64,000 bases of DNA from Paralithodes platypus (Eukaryota; Arthropoda; Malacostraca; Decapoda; Lithodidae). This document shows positions 1-11,123 of this stretch, piece after piece. Position 1 is the stretch's first letter; each line of letters begins with the position of its first letter. The notes beneath the pieces were generated by a model. The model saw only the letters and a program-made list of their open reading frames with translations. It searched no databases and had not been told where the DNA came from. The position numbers and the translations under genes were made by a program. Where the stretch lies: positions 48,000,466 through 48,064,465 of the forward strand of contig CM064480.1 in NCBI GenBank assembly GCA_032716605.1, given 5' to 3'.

Positions 1-113
1 TGAATGAGAGCAAACTTCCAGCAAGAAGGGAAGACGTTAGAGGAAAGACAGAGACAGAAGAGTTTGTCAAGGCAGGGAGTCAGCACGGATCATGTGTGCT
101 CTCACTTTTGAAT

Positions 114-158
114 CGGGCACAAACACATTCAGTTGGGGATTCAGGGCGAGATATACTG
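114..158. repeat. Left copy of 45-bp direct repeat flanking a minisatellite
   Basis: A 45-bp sequence beginning CGGGCACAAA and ending GATATACTG recurs at 1457-1501 with a few mismatches. The two copies bracket the G-rich minisatellite, so the array grew inside a duplicated unit or was inserted with a target duplication. Read directly from the sequence. Confidence 0.8.
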
Positions 159-159
159 A

Positions 160-1400
160 AGATAAGTGATTGGGAAAGGGACTGGAAGAGGAATGTCAGG
201 GAATAAGAAAAGGACTGGATAAGGAATGTTAGGGAACGTAAAGGGAACTGAAAAGGGAAGATTGGGGATTGAGAAAGGAAGTGGAAAAGAAGAGATAGGG
301 ATTGGTATATGGACTAGCGAAGACAGGATGGGAATTGAGAACAGGACTGGAAAATGAAGGTTAGGGATTGGGAGAGGGACTGAGAAAGAAAGGTTAGATA
401 TGGTAAAGGGGGACTGGGAGAGGTAGTTTAGGGATTGTAACAGGATTGGGAAAGGAAGAATAGGGATTGGCAAAAGGACTGGGGAAGGTAATTTACGGAT
501 TGCAACGGGGACTGGGAAAGGAAGATTAAGAATTGGTAAAGAATTTTAGGGACTGGAATATGAAGATTTGGGGTTAAGAAAGGGATTGGAAAGGACTGAT
601 TAGGGACTGGAATATGAAGATTGGGTATTAAGAAAGGGATTGAGAAGGACTGGCTAGGGACTGGAATATGAAGATTAGATATTAATAAAGGGTTTGGGAA
701 AGGCTGGTTAGGGACTGGAATTTGAGGATTAGGGATTAAGAATGGGATTGGGAAAGGCTGGTTAGGGATTAAGAAAGGGACTGGGAATGGCTGGTTAGGG
801 ATTGAGAAAGGTTGGTTAGGGATTGAGAAAGGGACTGAGAAAGGTTGGTTAGGGACTGGAAAAAGCTGGTTAGGGATTAAGAAAGGGATTGGGAAAGGCT
901 GGTTAGGAATTGAGAAAGGGATTGGGAATGGCTGGTCAGAGACTGAGAAAGGCTGGTTAGGGATTAAGAAAGGGATTGGGAAAGGCTGGTTAGGGATTGG
1001 GAAAGGCTGGTTAGGGATTGAGAAAGGGACTGGGAAAGGTTGGTTAGGGACTGGGAAAGGCTGGTTAGGGATTAAGAAAGGGATTTGGGAAAGGCTGGTT
1101 AAGGATTGAGAAAGGGATTGGGAATGGCTGGTCAGAGACTGAGAAAGGCTGGTTAGGGATTAAGAAAGGGATTGGGAAAGGCTGGTTAGGGATTGGGAAA
1201 GGCTGGTTAGGGATTGAGAAAGGGACTGGGAAAGGTTGGTTAGGGACTGGGAAAGGCTGGTTAGGGATTAAGAAAGGTATTTGGGAAAGGCTGGTTAAGG
1301 ATTGAGAAAGGGATTGGGAATGGCTGGTCAGGGATTGGGAAAGGGTGGTTAGGGATTGGGAAAGGCTGGTTAGGGATTGGGAAAGGAAGGATTGCCAAAG
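160..1400. repeat. G-rich minisatellite, about 21-bp unit
   Basis: A degenerate tandem array of units such as GGTTAGGGATTGGGAAAGGC, alternating with AAGAAAGGGATTGGG and GAGAAAGGGACTGGG variants. The first 500 bases are more diverged and the part from about 720 is the most regular. A block of about 180 bp near 900-1080 is repeated almost exactly near 1100-1280, so there is higher-order periodicity. The open frames across it (Pro/Phe/Ile repeats on the minus strand) are by-products of the repeat. Each unit contains GGTTAGGG, and runs of GGG are spaced closely enough for G-quadruplex formation. Confidence 0.9.
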
Positions 1401-1456
1401 ATATCAGCTGGAGGTCTTCAAATCCAGAATCCTTGTGGATCAAAACAAATATTACT

Positions 1457-1501
1457 CGGGCACAAACTAATTCAGTTAGGGATTCCGGGCGAGATATACT
1501 G
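1457..1501. repeat. Right copy of 45-bp direct repeat flanking the minisatellite
   Basis: Pairs with 114-158. It has the same CGGGCACAAA start and GATATACTG end, with about four substitutions. Confidence 0.8.
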
Positions 1502-1516
1502 TATATCTTTATTTGT

Positions 1517-1710
1517 TTAACCCTTTCATTATATTTTGGTTATTAGTAGAAGATTGTATGCAGCTTAGGAAGGACTTCTAGGAATCAAAGGGGTAAAAAC
1601 CGTCCTAATTATCCTTCTAACTTCCAGAATGCCTTCCTAAACTGAATAAAATTGCCTACTAAGTAGCCAAAATAAAAGGGAAAAAACGCGTCCTCGAATA
1701 CTGAAAGGGA
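1517..1710. mobile_element. Foldback TIR element, family B, copy 1
   Basis: Begins TTAACCCTTTCA and ends CTGAAAGGGA. The left part (TTTTGGTTATTAGTAG, then GCTTAGGAAGGAC) matches the reverse complement of the right part (TTTTATTTTGGCTACTTAG, then GTTTAGGAAGG). It is therefore a short palindromic element with no coding capacity. TTAA next to a CCC terminus is the pattern of piggyBac-type MITEs. That superfamily assignment is inference. Confidence 0.55.
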
Positions 1711-1744
1711 GAAAAAGATTGGACTGTGAAACACTATGCAAGTT

Positions 1745-1955
1745 AAGCCTTGTCATATTCTAGGACGCATTCTTCCATTTTATTTTGAGTATCATTAGAC
1801 CATTATATTAATTTTAAGAAGGAGTTTTACGAATGAAATCGGGTACAAACTATTTAATTTAACTCCCTAACTCCGACAGATCCTTCCAAAGATGAATAAA
1901 ATCGTCTAATCATAGTCAGAGTAAAATGCAAAAAGCGTCATAATATCGAGAAGGT
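1745..1955. mobile_element. Foldback TIR element, family B, copy 2
   Basis: The left arm (CATTTTATTTTGAGTATCAT, TTAGACCATTATATTA) is the approximate reverse complement of the right arm (TAAAATCGTCTAATCATAGT, AGAGTAAAATG). It has the same internal words as copy 1 and as the copies near 15.4, 19.1 and 37.8 kb. The ends are degraded. It is non-coding. Confidence 0.5.
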
Positions 1956-2390
1956 TACATTGTTTCTGTATAATCTTCATTCCTGGTCTCCTTTGTCACC
2001 AACTCTCCTGGGGTCCTTCTTTATCACTTGTTATATATGTTCTCCACTTAATGTTCCACCCTTATCTTCTGCCTTCACCCTCAATGTCCATTCTCATTTA
2101 TTTCTGTGCCTTTGCTGCACTATTTTTGGCCTGATGAAACTGTATGTGAAAATTGTCAATAAATTATACTCCTTATTTAGTGTTTAAATTAACGATTTGT
2201 ATTATTCGTTCCCTAATGCATTCTCATTTGCCGTACACAATCCAAATCTCAATTTGTTCCCGTATATCTACCCTCTAAGTATGTTCCCAACCTATAATGT
2301 ATTTTGATAAATCTCTTTAAATTAGTCGACTCCTTCCCTCTGTACCTACATTCTGTTGTTGTCTTTTGTTACCGTTCCCACATCGTTTTT
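1956..2390. other. AT-rich stretch with no gene recognised
   Basis: A 75-codon open frame at 1960-2187 has a low-complexity hydrophobic composition and no recognisable motif. I see no repeat structure until the ATCT tract. Confidence 0.5.
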
Positions 2391-2445
2391 ATATCTATCT
2401 ATCTATCTATCTATTTTTTTATTTATCTATCTATCTATCTATCTA

Positions 2446-2488
<43 letters not shown>

Positions 2489-2530
2489 TGTATATATATA
2501 TATAATTATATACTGTATATATAATTATTT
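2391..2530. repeat. (ATCT)n / (AT)n compound microsatellite
   Basis: ATCT tetranucleotides at about 2393-2450 run into an AT tract to about 2488 and then imperfect ATATACTGT units. Confidence 0.95.
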
Positions 2531-2781
2531 TATTTTATTTTTCTCCTGCTCCATTTTTCCTTCCTTAAATGCTTCCTTCGATTTCCTCTGTTCATTCTTT
2601 CCTCTTTCCATCTTTCTCGTTTTTCCTTTCCCACGTTATTCAATTTTCCACTTCAAGGTTCTACTTACTTTCACCAGCTCAAAAATAATTGCGCAATTCT
2701 TGTCTTCTCTCCAGCACAATTCTCCCCTCCTACGCTATCTATCCTTTCGTCCCCCTCTCACTTCCTTTGTGCCTCTTCCTA

Positions 2782-2783
<2 letters not shown>

Positions 2784-2850
<67 letters not shown>

Positions 2851-3032
2851 TCCCCTTCCTAGTATTATTTTCCCTCCTATGGTATTTACCCTTTCCTTCC
2901 CCTCCCTCGTTCCATTTCCTTTATCAATCTTCCTACCCATTCTCTCTCTCTCTCTCTCCCCCTCTCTGCTTCCACTGTGCCCCCTCCTCGCTCTCGCTCT
3001 CGCTCTCGCTCTCGCTCTCGCTCTCGCTCTCG

Positions 3033-3065
<33 letters not shown>

Positions 3066-3088
3066 GCTTCCACTGTGCCCCCTCCTCT

Positions 3089-3146
<58 letters not shown>

Positions 3147-3177
3147 TTCCCTCCCCTCTCTCGCTTCCACTGTGCCC

Positions 3178-3221
<44 letters not shown>

Positions 3222-3260
3222 TCCACTGTGCTTCCTCCTCTCCTTTCTCCTCCCTCTCTC
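2784..3260. repeat. CT microsatellite complex with a repeated 20-bp spacer
   Basis: Long CT tracts and one CTCTCG hexamer tract (about 2990-3040) are interrupted four times by the module GCTTCCACTGTGCCCCCTCC, starting at 2968, 3066, 3163 and 3219 (the last with a changed end). The first two spacings are 98 and 97 bp, so the CT tract plus module has itself been tandemly duplicated. The Ser/Leu-rich open frames are by-products. Confidence 0.9.
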
Positions 3261-3384
3261 TGTTCCTGGTCCTCCCCTCGAGCTAACAGCTTGCACGCCA
3301 TATTTCAGCCCTGATGGCCGCTGTGGATTCTTGGTCGGCCAGCAGGCAGCAAGAAGGACTGGCCACTCGCTAGCTGGCTCTTTC

Positions 3385-3695
3385 TCTCTCTCTCTCACAC
3401 ACACAGGTACACATACACGCACACACCCACACATATACACATATACACACACACACACACAGGTACACATTCACATATTTGCAGGTTCACACACATACAT
3501 ACACACTTTAATAAACCGTTTATTATTATTTTCATTATTATTATTACACACACACAGGAACACACACACACACACACATACAGGAACACACACACACACA
3601 CACACACACACAGGAACACACACGCACACACACATACACACAGGTACTCACACACATAGGTGCATATACACACACATAGGAACATATACACACAG
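3385..3695. repeat. (CA)n microsatellite complex
   Basis: CA tracts interspersed with AGGAACACAC, AGGTACACA and ACATACACA variants, with a TTATTATTATTATTAC island near 3530. No coding signal. Confidence 0.95.
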
Positions 3696-3699
3696 GTAT

Positions 3700-5280
3700 A
3701 ATCGTGGAAAAGAATACTTGAACACCTCCTCTTGATAAAACTATGGTGAGCAATAACTAGTGAGTCCCAGTAAATGTATCTTTGAGGTTCAGACAGTTAA
3801 TCAAAATAGTTCTCGTGTTTCATATTTGTGCTTCCGAAAATTGTCCAGGCATTTTTGTACTGGACTGTAATTACACACACATGAACATATAATTGTACGC
3901 GCACAAAAATACATAATTAAATAAATAGATAAATATATACAAAATGGGTTAATACAAATGCAATGCCAGGTATAGCAAGAAGATCGGCCAACAGACAGCA
4001 CTCTCAATATTTAATATTTGACATCAATTAATTCTTTCCTCTTCCCATCTTTTACGATTTCTCCCTCTCACCTCATTCAATTTTACACCTCAATGATCTA
4101 TTTTGTATCATCCTCTCAAAAATATGGCTCTACATCTCTTTTCTTCCTTTCCACTGTATTTTTGTCTTCTAAAACTACCAATCATATCTCTCAAAACAAG
4201 AAACACACCTTCGCAGTCGTTTATCCCTATTTTTGAGAAGTGCATACATTTACTCGATTTTGCGAGAATAATCAACATATCAGCACTTGTTCCTATTGGG
4301 CACACCTGGAGGCATCCATAAGCATAGCAATGCAATAAACCTTTCTAAGCTTACTCAAACGTAGGATAAACAGCCTTATTCAAACATTCCCGCAGATCCC
4401 AATTCTAGAGGCGAGAAAATCACACTTTCCAGCAAACTGGTTATTGTACACAACTTCACTATCAGATTGATTGATAACATTGTGTCTAAGCACGCATAAA
4501 CACATGATATGATTTTTAACTTGTGGTTATACATACATACAAACACAACAATTATGAAAATATTCATACACTTGTTGACAGTTTGAATATAAACCCACCC
4601 ATAATGTAATCCTCATATGGTCAGTTTCCAGGCAATAATATATTCCCAAGCTTACCATGCCAGGAATATGTTAGCAGAAAATCTGCTTGAATAACAACAT
4701 TAAAAATCTACAATTTATTTTATAATTCACTTTTAGATATTTGGGACTTGGGGTTAGCGTGTCCTTCTGTGGGGCAACTGGCTAGGTAGTACACCTGTAA
4801 TTGCACCTAGAAGTGAGTGAATAATGGCAAATACTTACCTAACATACCATAGCAAGAGAGAGACCGGCTTGTGCCAGTGGGCTGTGAGAGTCAGACAAGA
4901 GGAATATATAGGGTACACTGTTATGCCCTCATTGCCTTCACCACCCTCGAAAAAAGAAAAGAAAACGGAAACAAGAATGATGAAAAATAAAGTCAGAATT
5001 GGCTATGGGAAATAAAGGGCACCAACATACCTTACTCATAGAGCCAGCCCACCACAGAATAAAACAAAGAAAAGACTTAATATGCAAAATATACAAATAG
5101 CCTATATATATAAAGACTGCCATACAAATATTACCTAATATTTTCAAAGCCAGTTCTCCATTGCTGTCTCGTTCTGATCAAAGCCATCAGAAAACATGGG
5201 AATATATTGATTTATTTGTAGAATAAATTATTATATAAGGGTTAGAAATATATAAGGCTCATGAATTTAATTAATTATTT
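3700..5280. other. Unannotated AT-rich stretch
   Basis: Only short open frames are present (at most about 86 codons), without motifs, repeats or conserved-looking composition. I see nothing that supports a gene here. A TGTA tract starts at the right edge. Confidence 0.5.
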
Positions 5281-5319
5281 ATGTATGTATGTATTTACTT
5301 ATTTATCTAGCAAGTGTTA

Positions 5320-5402
<83 letters not shown>
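5320..5402. repeat. (AT)n microsatellite
   Basis: An uninterrupted AT dinucleotide tract of about 80 bp, followed by TACAGTATGTATATAATATT. Confidence 0.95.
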
Positions 5403-5405
<3 letters not shown>

Positions 5406-5733
5406 TATGTATATAATATTAATTTATATATTATATGTTTAATAATGTTCATATTTATTTACGTGTTTATTGATATATTTCCGAAGTAACTTCTCGTGAT
5501 CGCAGACCGTCTATGTGTACAATTCTTCCACACCTACACGAGAAGCTTTACACCTGACATCTTCCTTTCACACAGGGAGGGACCTTGCTCCAACTAGACA
5601 CGCTTCAGTACCTACAGAGGTACAGTACAGTCAATCAATAGTTCGGTGGCAACATGGGAATTATACTTTGTATTGTTTTAGTTACTATCACTTTTCCTTG
5701 ACAGACCTCGTGTATTTTAATGGGAGATTTGTG

Positions 5734-5735
<2 letters not shown>

Positions 5736-5781
<46 letters not shown>

Positions 5782-5793
5782 TTATATATATAT

Positions 5794-5824
<31 letters not shown>
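5736..5824. repeat. (AT)n microsatellite
   Basis: AT dinucleotide tract with a few AATAT interruptions, directly upstream of the LINE tail. Confidence 0.95.
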
Positions 5825-5839
5825 CTCACCAACTCTGCA

Positions 5840-6243
5840 ATCTCTCTCTCTCCGCCGCAATGTTGCATCTCTCTCGCTATTCTATCGCTACTATAATAAC
5901 CAGTGTTCCTCAGAGCTTTCCCAGTGTATACCACCTCCTTTACGTAGGGCACGTGGTACCAGTCTTGCAACACAATCCCACCCCTACTCTGTGCAACTCT
6001 CCAACCCAAGAGTGAAACGTTACTCTCAAACTTTTTTCTATTCAACAGCTGAGCTCTGGAACTCTCTCCCAGAATCAGTCTTACCCTCTTCCTATGACTT
6101 AAATTGCTTCAAACTCCGTGTGTCCAGGCATTTTGGCTCGAACGTCCCTTGAATTTGGCCCTGTCACTCTTTAACAATGGGGGAGGCAATCGCTATAGGC
6201 AGTTCTGCCTTTTGCCTCCCTCACTCACATTGAAAACAAAAAA
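5840..6243 (+). pseudogene. 3' fragment of a Jockey-like LINE (end of ORF2 plus tail)
   Basis: In shifting frames the plus strand reads as the carboxyl end of a Jockey-type ORF2: a segment like NVASLSLFYRYYN, then a basic stretch, then STAELWNSLPESVLPSSYDL. The full-length copy at 33.7-36.4 kb has the same order, with NVASLALFYRYF and LWNSLPSNCFPQTYN. The 3' UTR words GGCATTTTGGCTCGAACGTC and CTTTTGCCTCCCTCACTCAC recur at 16265-16381 and, inverted, at 7935-8020. It ends in an A-rich tail. It is 5'-truncated and frameshifted. Confidence 0.75.
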
Positions 6244-6269
6244 AAATATATATATATATACGGTATATA

Positions 6270-6556
6270 TATATATTTGTGTTCCTCCCTAGACCTCCAT
6301 CAAGCTTAAAGAAATACCCCCCAAACCCCCTTCGAGATAAACTTCTGCATTTTTCAACAGAAAGATGTCCCGGCCAAACGCTTTCGCTCGCCAGGAAAAA
6401 AATCGATACCTAAATGGCACGAAAGGTCTTAAAATTGAGAAGACAATTAGCTGAAAGGTCATACAAAATGGAAACTAATGGGGCGAATGTCTGAAAATGT
6501 CAAAACTAATGGGGGATAAACATGAAGGAGAAAAAAAAACAGTCCTTTAAATGGAT
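6270..6556 (-). mobile_element. Family A TTAA-type element, degraded copy
   Basis: Contains the family words in reverse orientation: CCTCCCTAGACCTCCATCAA, a CGCTCGCCAGGAAA motif, CACCTAAATGGCACGAAAGG-like phrases and AACTAATGGGG. The GC hairpin is decayed to CCCGGCC. No TTAA ends can be fixed. Confidence 0.6.
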
Positions 6557-7225
6557 TGAGATTAGGCTATATTTTATTAATTGTAATTAGGCCAAGAATG
6601 TTGAACCCAAACCTCCATAACTCAAAAATGGCGCGAGCAAATTGGCTTTAGATTTCACACCTAATCCCTGGTTGATTCTCCCCAAATGGTAGAAATATTA
6701 ACTAGATTATTTAGGTCCTGTTTGAGTTATAAACGTTAGTAGTCAAGATTTTTGGCCTAATTATATTGAACAAACTAATTATATTGAACAAACTATAGTA
6801 CTGTTTGACTGTTGTTATATACTGTAGCGGTCGCATTTATGTAGATGTCTGTAGATTTTTTACACATTTCAAGGTTTTTCCACGAACTATTGAATTCGAC
6901 TGTACCATCGCCTGCAACAATCAAAGGTGGTACACGTATTATTAACCTATTTTGACACGCTCAGGCAATATTGTTTAAGACATTTTTTGTAAGCACACAC
7001 TCGATTCAGTTCATTCCTTCATATATTTTTCACCGTTTAGAAGTTTATCAGTTGGTTAAAATAGGACTTCAGACGCTATCAAACCTTCTGAATGATTAAG
7101 TTAGCACACTAGAAGTCAGGAATAACATCAAGGCTGGAGCCCCTTTTCGAGAAAACTAGTCCCTTGCTCATCAAATATTGTACCAGCCAATTATACAGTC
7201 ATGAGCACTGAAAGCTTTGCGCCCA
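6557..7225. other. Unannotated stretch
   Basis: AT-rich and non-coding in all frames. I see nothing recognisable apart from a short direct duplication, CTAATTATATTGAACAAA, near 6757-6793. Confidence 0.5.
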
Positions 7226-7441
7226 TTAAGCCGGTATCACACGAGAGCTTTTATAGTCAACATTCGATGATCAAAAATTTTCTAGCAACATTTTTGGAAT
7301 ATTTTACTCTGCTATCGGAAACTAGACTGATGACAGATGAATTTAGGTGCCAGAAATATTAAAAATGTTAACCTCAGATGCTGCCAGACCAATGTTGAGG
7401 ATAAATGTTGGGGAAAAAGCGCTTGTGTGATACCGGCTTAA
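7226..7441. mobile_element. TIR element, family C, copy 1
   Basis: Starts TTAAGCCGGTATCACACGAG and ends GCTTGTGTGATACCGGCTTAA. The ends are inverted repeats of about 18 bp bounded by TTAA. The copy at 9976-10192 has the same ends and size. It is non-coding and about 216 bp, so a MITE by structure. TTAA boundaries suggest piggyBac-type mobilisation, which is inference. Confidence 0.75.
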
Positions 7442-7925
7442 CACTCTGTATCGAACCAAAACGACACTTTACAGTAGTACTTTTGTATAATTCAGATGCT
7501 TCAGAACCTGGCTTTCAAGGTTCAAACATTCAGAAGGGTGTATCCCTAATAGTGCTCACGACTGTAGGTGTTTGTGTCCTCAACATGAACGTCACAGTGA
7601 GAGTTGTCCAGTTGTCCGACGTCTATCGTGTAAAGGGTTTCTTGGACCAACAGTCTCAAGTATCCCCTCCCTCTCACTCCCCCCTGGGCCTGAATGACCC
7701 ACAACCTAGCATACGTCTGTGCAATATACTACTTAATTAATTGTAATTTGTATTTCAAATTATATATAATAAAAGCACAAATTTCATGAAATTATAATTT
7801 TATATTAATATTTAGCCCTGTATTTATATCAAGGAATAACAAGACGTGCTGTAACATATATTGTGACAAATATAATCAAGCATTATATTTATATATATAG
7901 TATATATATATATTGTTGTTTTGAT
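7442..7925. other. Stretch with a 111-codon open frame of unknown meaning
   Basis: An open frame at 7405-7740 (plus) begins inside the family C element. It has no recognisable domain, so I do not call it a gene. The rest is AT-rich, with an ATATATAT tract near 7890-7912. Confidence 0.4.
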
Positions 7926-9250
7926 TTTGTTTTTTCCCTACGCGTATGAGGGAGACAAAAGGCAGGCTGTGACAGAGAGCCAATTTACGGGACGTTGGGC
8001 TCAACATGCCTGAATACACGTAGTTTAAGCCACTCCAAGTCATAGGATGAAGGAAAACTTGATTAAGGGAGAGAGTTCCAAAGTTCGCTTGTTGAGTAGA
8101 AGAAAGACTAAGACAATTTGCTAATTCTTGGGTTGGAGAGCTGGACAGAATATGAATTGGAATGTGTTGAAAGGCGGTTATCTCGCTCTTGCCGCAAAGG
8201 AGTCATGCACTGAAGAACACTGGTTGTTGTAATAGCGATCGAAGAGTGAAAGAGATGCAACATTGCTGCGTATAGAAATATACTATAGGGAACTAGTAAG
8301 AGGTAGTGGGTTGATGAAGTGAAATATTTTTTACTCTACTCTTTTGAGAAGTGTGGTATGGATAAAACCTCCCCACACATGCGAACAATACAATACATGG
8401 GCGCACTGTGCCCCTATACATAGCAAGAAGCTGTGCAGGGGTGAAGAACCCACGGAAACAGTTGATCACACCTAAATTCTGGGAATTTCGGATGAGAAAG
8501 ATACACCAAGAATGTTGAGAGAAGATGAAGGGTTTATTTGTGTATTGTTGAAGAGTAATTGATAGTCTTATGGAAGATTTCGACGGGTACATACAAGGAA
8601 AAATTGGGTCTTGGAGGCATTGAAAGTAACAAGATTAAATCTGACACAATCAGAAATAATTGATAGATGAGAAGATAGGCGTGCTTTGGCCTCATCATGT
8701 GATTTTTGGAGGGATTGCATGGTGGGTTGTTGTGAAAAACTAGTTGAAAAGTGTAAGGTAGAGTCTTCAGCATATGAGTAGATAGGATTAGAGATACAGT
8801 TGAGGAGATCCTTAAGGAATATTAGAAAGAACTGGAAACAGTAAAGAACCCTTGGGAACATTGGAGTTGATAGGTTGAAGAAGTGAGCGATGGCCATCCA
8901 CAACTGCAGCTATGGAATGGTCAGAACGGAAATTAGAGACAAAGGTACAGATGAAGGGAGAGAAACCGAAAGAGGGTAGTTTGGAAATTAGAGATTTGTG
9001 CCTTACTCTATCGAAGGCTTTCGATATGTCTAGTGTAATAGAAAAAGTCTCACCGAGGTCCTGAAGGGAGGATGACCATGAATTAGTAAGATAAGCAAGG
9101 AGATCACCAGTAGAGCGGCCCTTAAGGAAACCATACTGGCGGTCTGAAAGTAGATTATGGGAAGATAAATGCTTAAGACATTTTGAGGTAAGAATAGAGG
9201 AACACCATCCGGTCCGTACCCCTTCTTAGTATTAGGCCCAGAGAGACTAC
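7926..9250 (-). pseudogene. Jockey-like LINE ORF2 remnant (RT), dead
   Basis: The minus strand encodes, across several frameshifts, the RT core of a Jockey-like non-LTR element. Motifs in order: QYGFLKGRSTGDLLAYLTNS near 9150; TLDISKAFDRVRHKSLISKL near 9020; VPKGSL in place of VPQGS near 8850; and YAEDSTLH near 8760, where active elements have YADD. That loses one catalytic aspartate. Then follow KTQFFLV and a carboxyl region with FFTPAQLLAMYRGTVRP. The 3' UTR (8020-7930) matches the tails at 6.1 and 16.3 kb in inverted orientation. The endonuclease half is absent. Confidence 0.85.
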
Positions 9251-9361
9251 ATCCTAAGAAAACATTTGGAGATTAGGTATAAGTAAGGGAGAGAGGGGTG
9301 TAAAGGGATGAATAGCACTGGAATCATCGAAGGTGGAGTTGTTAACGAAAGTTTGAGCAAA

Positions 9362-9363
9362 TA

Positions 9364-9409
<46 letters not shown>
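9362..9409. repeat. (AT)n microsatellite
   Basis: AT dinucleotide tract of about 46 bp. Confidence 0.95.
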
Positions 9410-9411
<2 letters not shown>

Positions 9412-9739
9412 ATGTAATACAAATCTTGCATAATGATTTAAGTACTTTTTTCAGGCATTTGAAACACATTTGAGATTCTCTTTTAATATGTACTCTATAC
9501 TGAATGTCAGATATCCCAAGTTTGTGTTAATGGGATGAAATGAATGCCCCTAAATTGTATACCAGTATTGTTGCAGTGAATGTTGTCCACTTTGCCAATC
9601 AATTTTTTAGCAGACTCTGAAGCATCATCTCCCTCGTTCCCCCCGGGGCCGCATGATCTCCCTCCACCAGACTCCATTATTGCCTGGACCAGAATTTGCT
9701 TCACCACTCCTGAAGTCCAACACACTGTTATTATCACAT

Positions 9740-9935
9740 TTCTTCATTTACTCACACACTTCCCAACTCACTTTCACGCTTCTCCACTCACTTTCACATT
9801 TCCCCACTCAATTGTTCACTCCCCTACTGACTCACATGTTCCCCTACACACTCGCACACTCCCCTACTCGCTCCCACACTCCCCTATTCGTTCCACACTC
9901 ACTTCAACAATCCCTTACTCACTTCCCCCGGGGCC
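9740..9935. repeat. Degenerate CTCACTTNCACATTCCCCA minisatellite
   Basis: Repeats of words such as CTCACTTTCACGCTTCTCCA and TCGCACACTCCCCTACTCGC, about 20-25 bp each. Both sides are bordered by similar CCCCCGGGGCC words (9639 and 9934). It is compositionally related to the 30-bp minisatellite at 11.2-12.1 kb. Confidence 0.75.
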
Positions 9936-9975
9936 ACATTACCTACACCAGACTTCAATATTGCCACTAGCAGAG

Positions 9976-10192
9976 TTAAGCCAGTGTCACACGGGTGCAA
10001 TTTCTGGAATTTTTCGATGAGCAAGTTTGTTATCATACTACTTTTAGGCTCTTTTGCATTGAAATTGGAAACTAAAACGGAGGTAGAGTATGTTAGCTAG
10101 TTTAATTCTTGTGGAACTTATATTTTGAAGCTGCCAGACTACAATTGTACGTCAAAATTGACGGAAAAATCCCTTGTGTGACACCGGCTTTA
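9976..10192. mobile_element. TIR element, family C, copy 2
   Basis: Starts TTAAGCCAGTGTCACACGGG and ends CTTGTGTGACACCGGCTTTA. It has the same size and ends as 7226-7441, a diverged interior (CTGCCAGAC shared near the right end), and a right TTAA mutated to TTTA. Confidence 0.7.
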
Positions 10193-10223
10193 GCTTCACA
10201 TATTCTCCCTCATTCCCGAATGA

Positions 10224-10400
10224 AATAATAATAGCATAATATCAAATAATAATAGCATATATAAAATCATAATAGCATAATATCAAATAATAATAGCATA
10301 ATATCAAATAATAATAGCATAATATCAAATAATAATAGCATAATATCAAATAAAAATAGCATATATAAAATCATAATAGCATTTACCAAATAATAATAGC
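10224..10400. repeat. 21-bp minisatellite AAATAATAATAGCATAATATC
   Basis: About six to eight units of AATAATAATAGCATAATATC and close variants, including an ATATAAAATC variant. Purely AT-rich and non-coding. Confidence 0.9.
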
Positions 10401-10562
10401 AATTGGCAAACAATAGTAGTATATATCAATAATAGTATTTATCATATAATAACAATGGCATGATCTGTTTATGTTATTTTAAAGATATGTATGTTAAAAA
10501 ACAAATTACACTTAAGTTCTATATTGCACCCACAAATATTAGAGTGTAGGTCATTCTCACCC

Positions 10563-10588
10563 TGGGGGGGAGGGGGGGGGGGGGGAGC
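10563..10588. repeat. Poly-G tract
   Basis: A run of G interrupted once by A (GGGGGGGAGGGGGG and longer). Confidence 0.9.
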
Positions 10589-10749
10589 AAGAAGGGCCGA
10601 TACATAAGACTGTTGACCCAAGTGGAGTCAAGTAAATGTAGGTCAGTCTGGCCACGGTTCAGACTGCCCAGTAAGAAGTGGGTGACAATATTGAGAGCAT
10701 TGAGTGTAGAAATCAGACACCCATTTTATGTGCATCAATTTGAACCCAT

Positions 10750-11123
10750 TTAAGGGGGGATGGTCAGTTTTCTGGACCCCCTTCTCCTTCATGCTAGTCC
10801 CATTACTTTTCTAATTTTATGACATTTAGCTCATCAGTTTGGCGATTTTAAGACCTTTCACCCCCATTTATCTGTCAATATTAAGATCTTTCGTGCCATT
10901 TAGGTGTCAATTGTTTTTTTTGGCAAGCGATAGCGAGCCTGTCATCTAGGAGAAACAGGCCTTTGGTCGCGAAATTTTTCTACCAAAAAATGTACACAAT
11001 TATCTAAAAGGAGAATATTGGGATGTTTTTTAAAGCTTGATGGAGGTCTAGCGAGGAAACTAAAAACAGTAATATAAAGATAAATAAATTAGCAAATATA
11101 ATTATGAGCACATTCCCTCTTAA
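10750..11123 (+). mobile_element. Family A TTAA-bounded element, full-length copy
   Basis: Starts TTAAGGGGGGATGG and ends CATTCCCTCTTAA, 374 bp. It carries the family hallmarks: about 32-bp phrases ending in TTTCRCCCCCATTT or similar, GGCAAGCGATAGCGAGCC, a decayed hairpin (CAGGCCTTTGGTCG), TTTTTCTACCAAAAAATGTA, and AAGCTTGATGGAGGTCTAGC. No open frame. Confidence 0.8.

Noticed and set aside
160..1400. Telomere at the window start
   Set aside because: GGTTAGGG occurs once per 21-bp unit, not as pure TTAGG or TTAGGG repeats, and unique sequence lies on both sides.
2304..3735. Long Ser/Leu-, Arg/Glu- and Thr/His-rich open frames of up to 336 codons
   Set aside because: They run through CT, AT and CA microsatellites, where stops are absent in several frames at once. 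No domain or codon signal.
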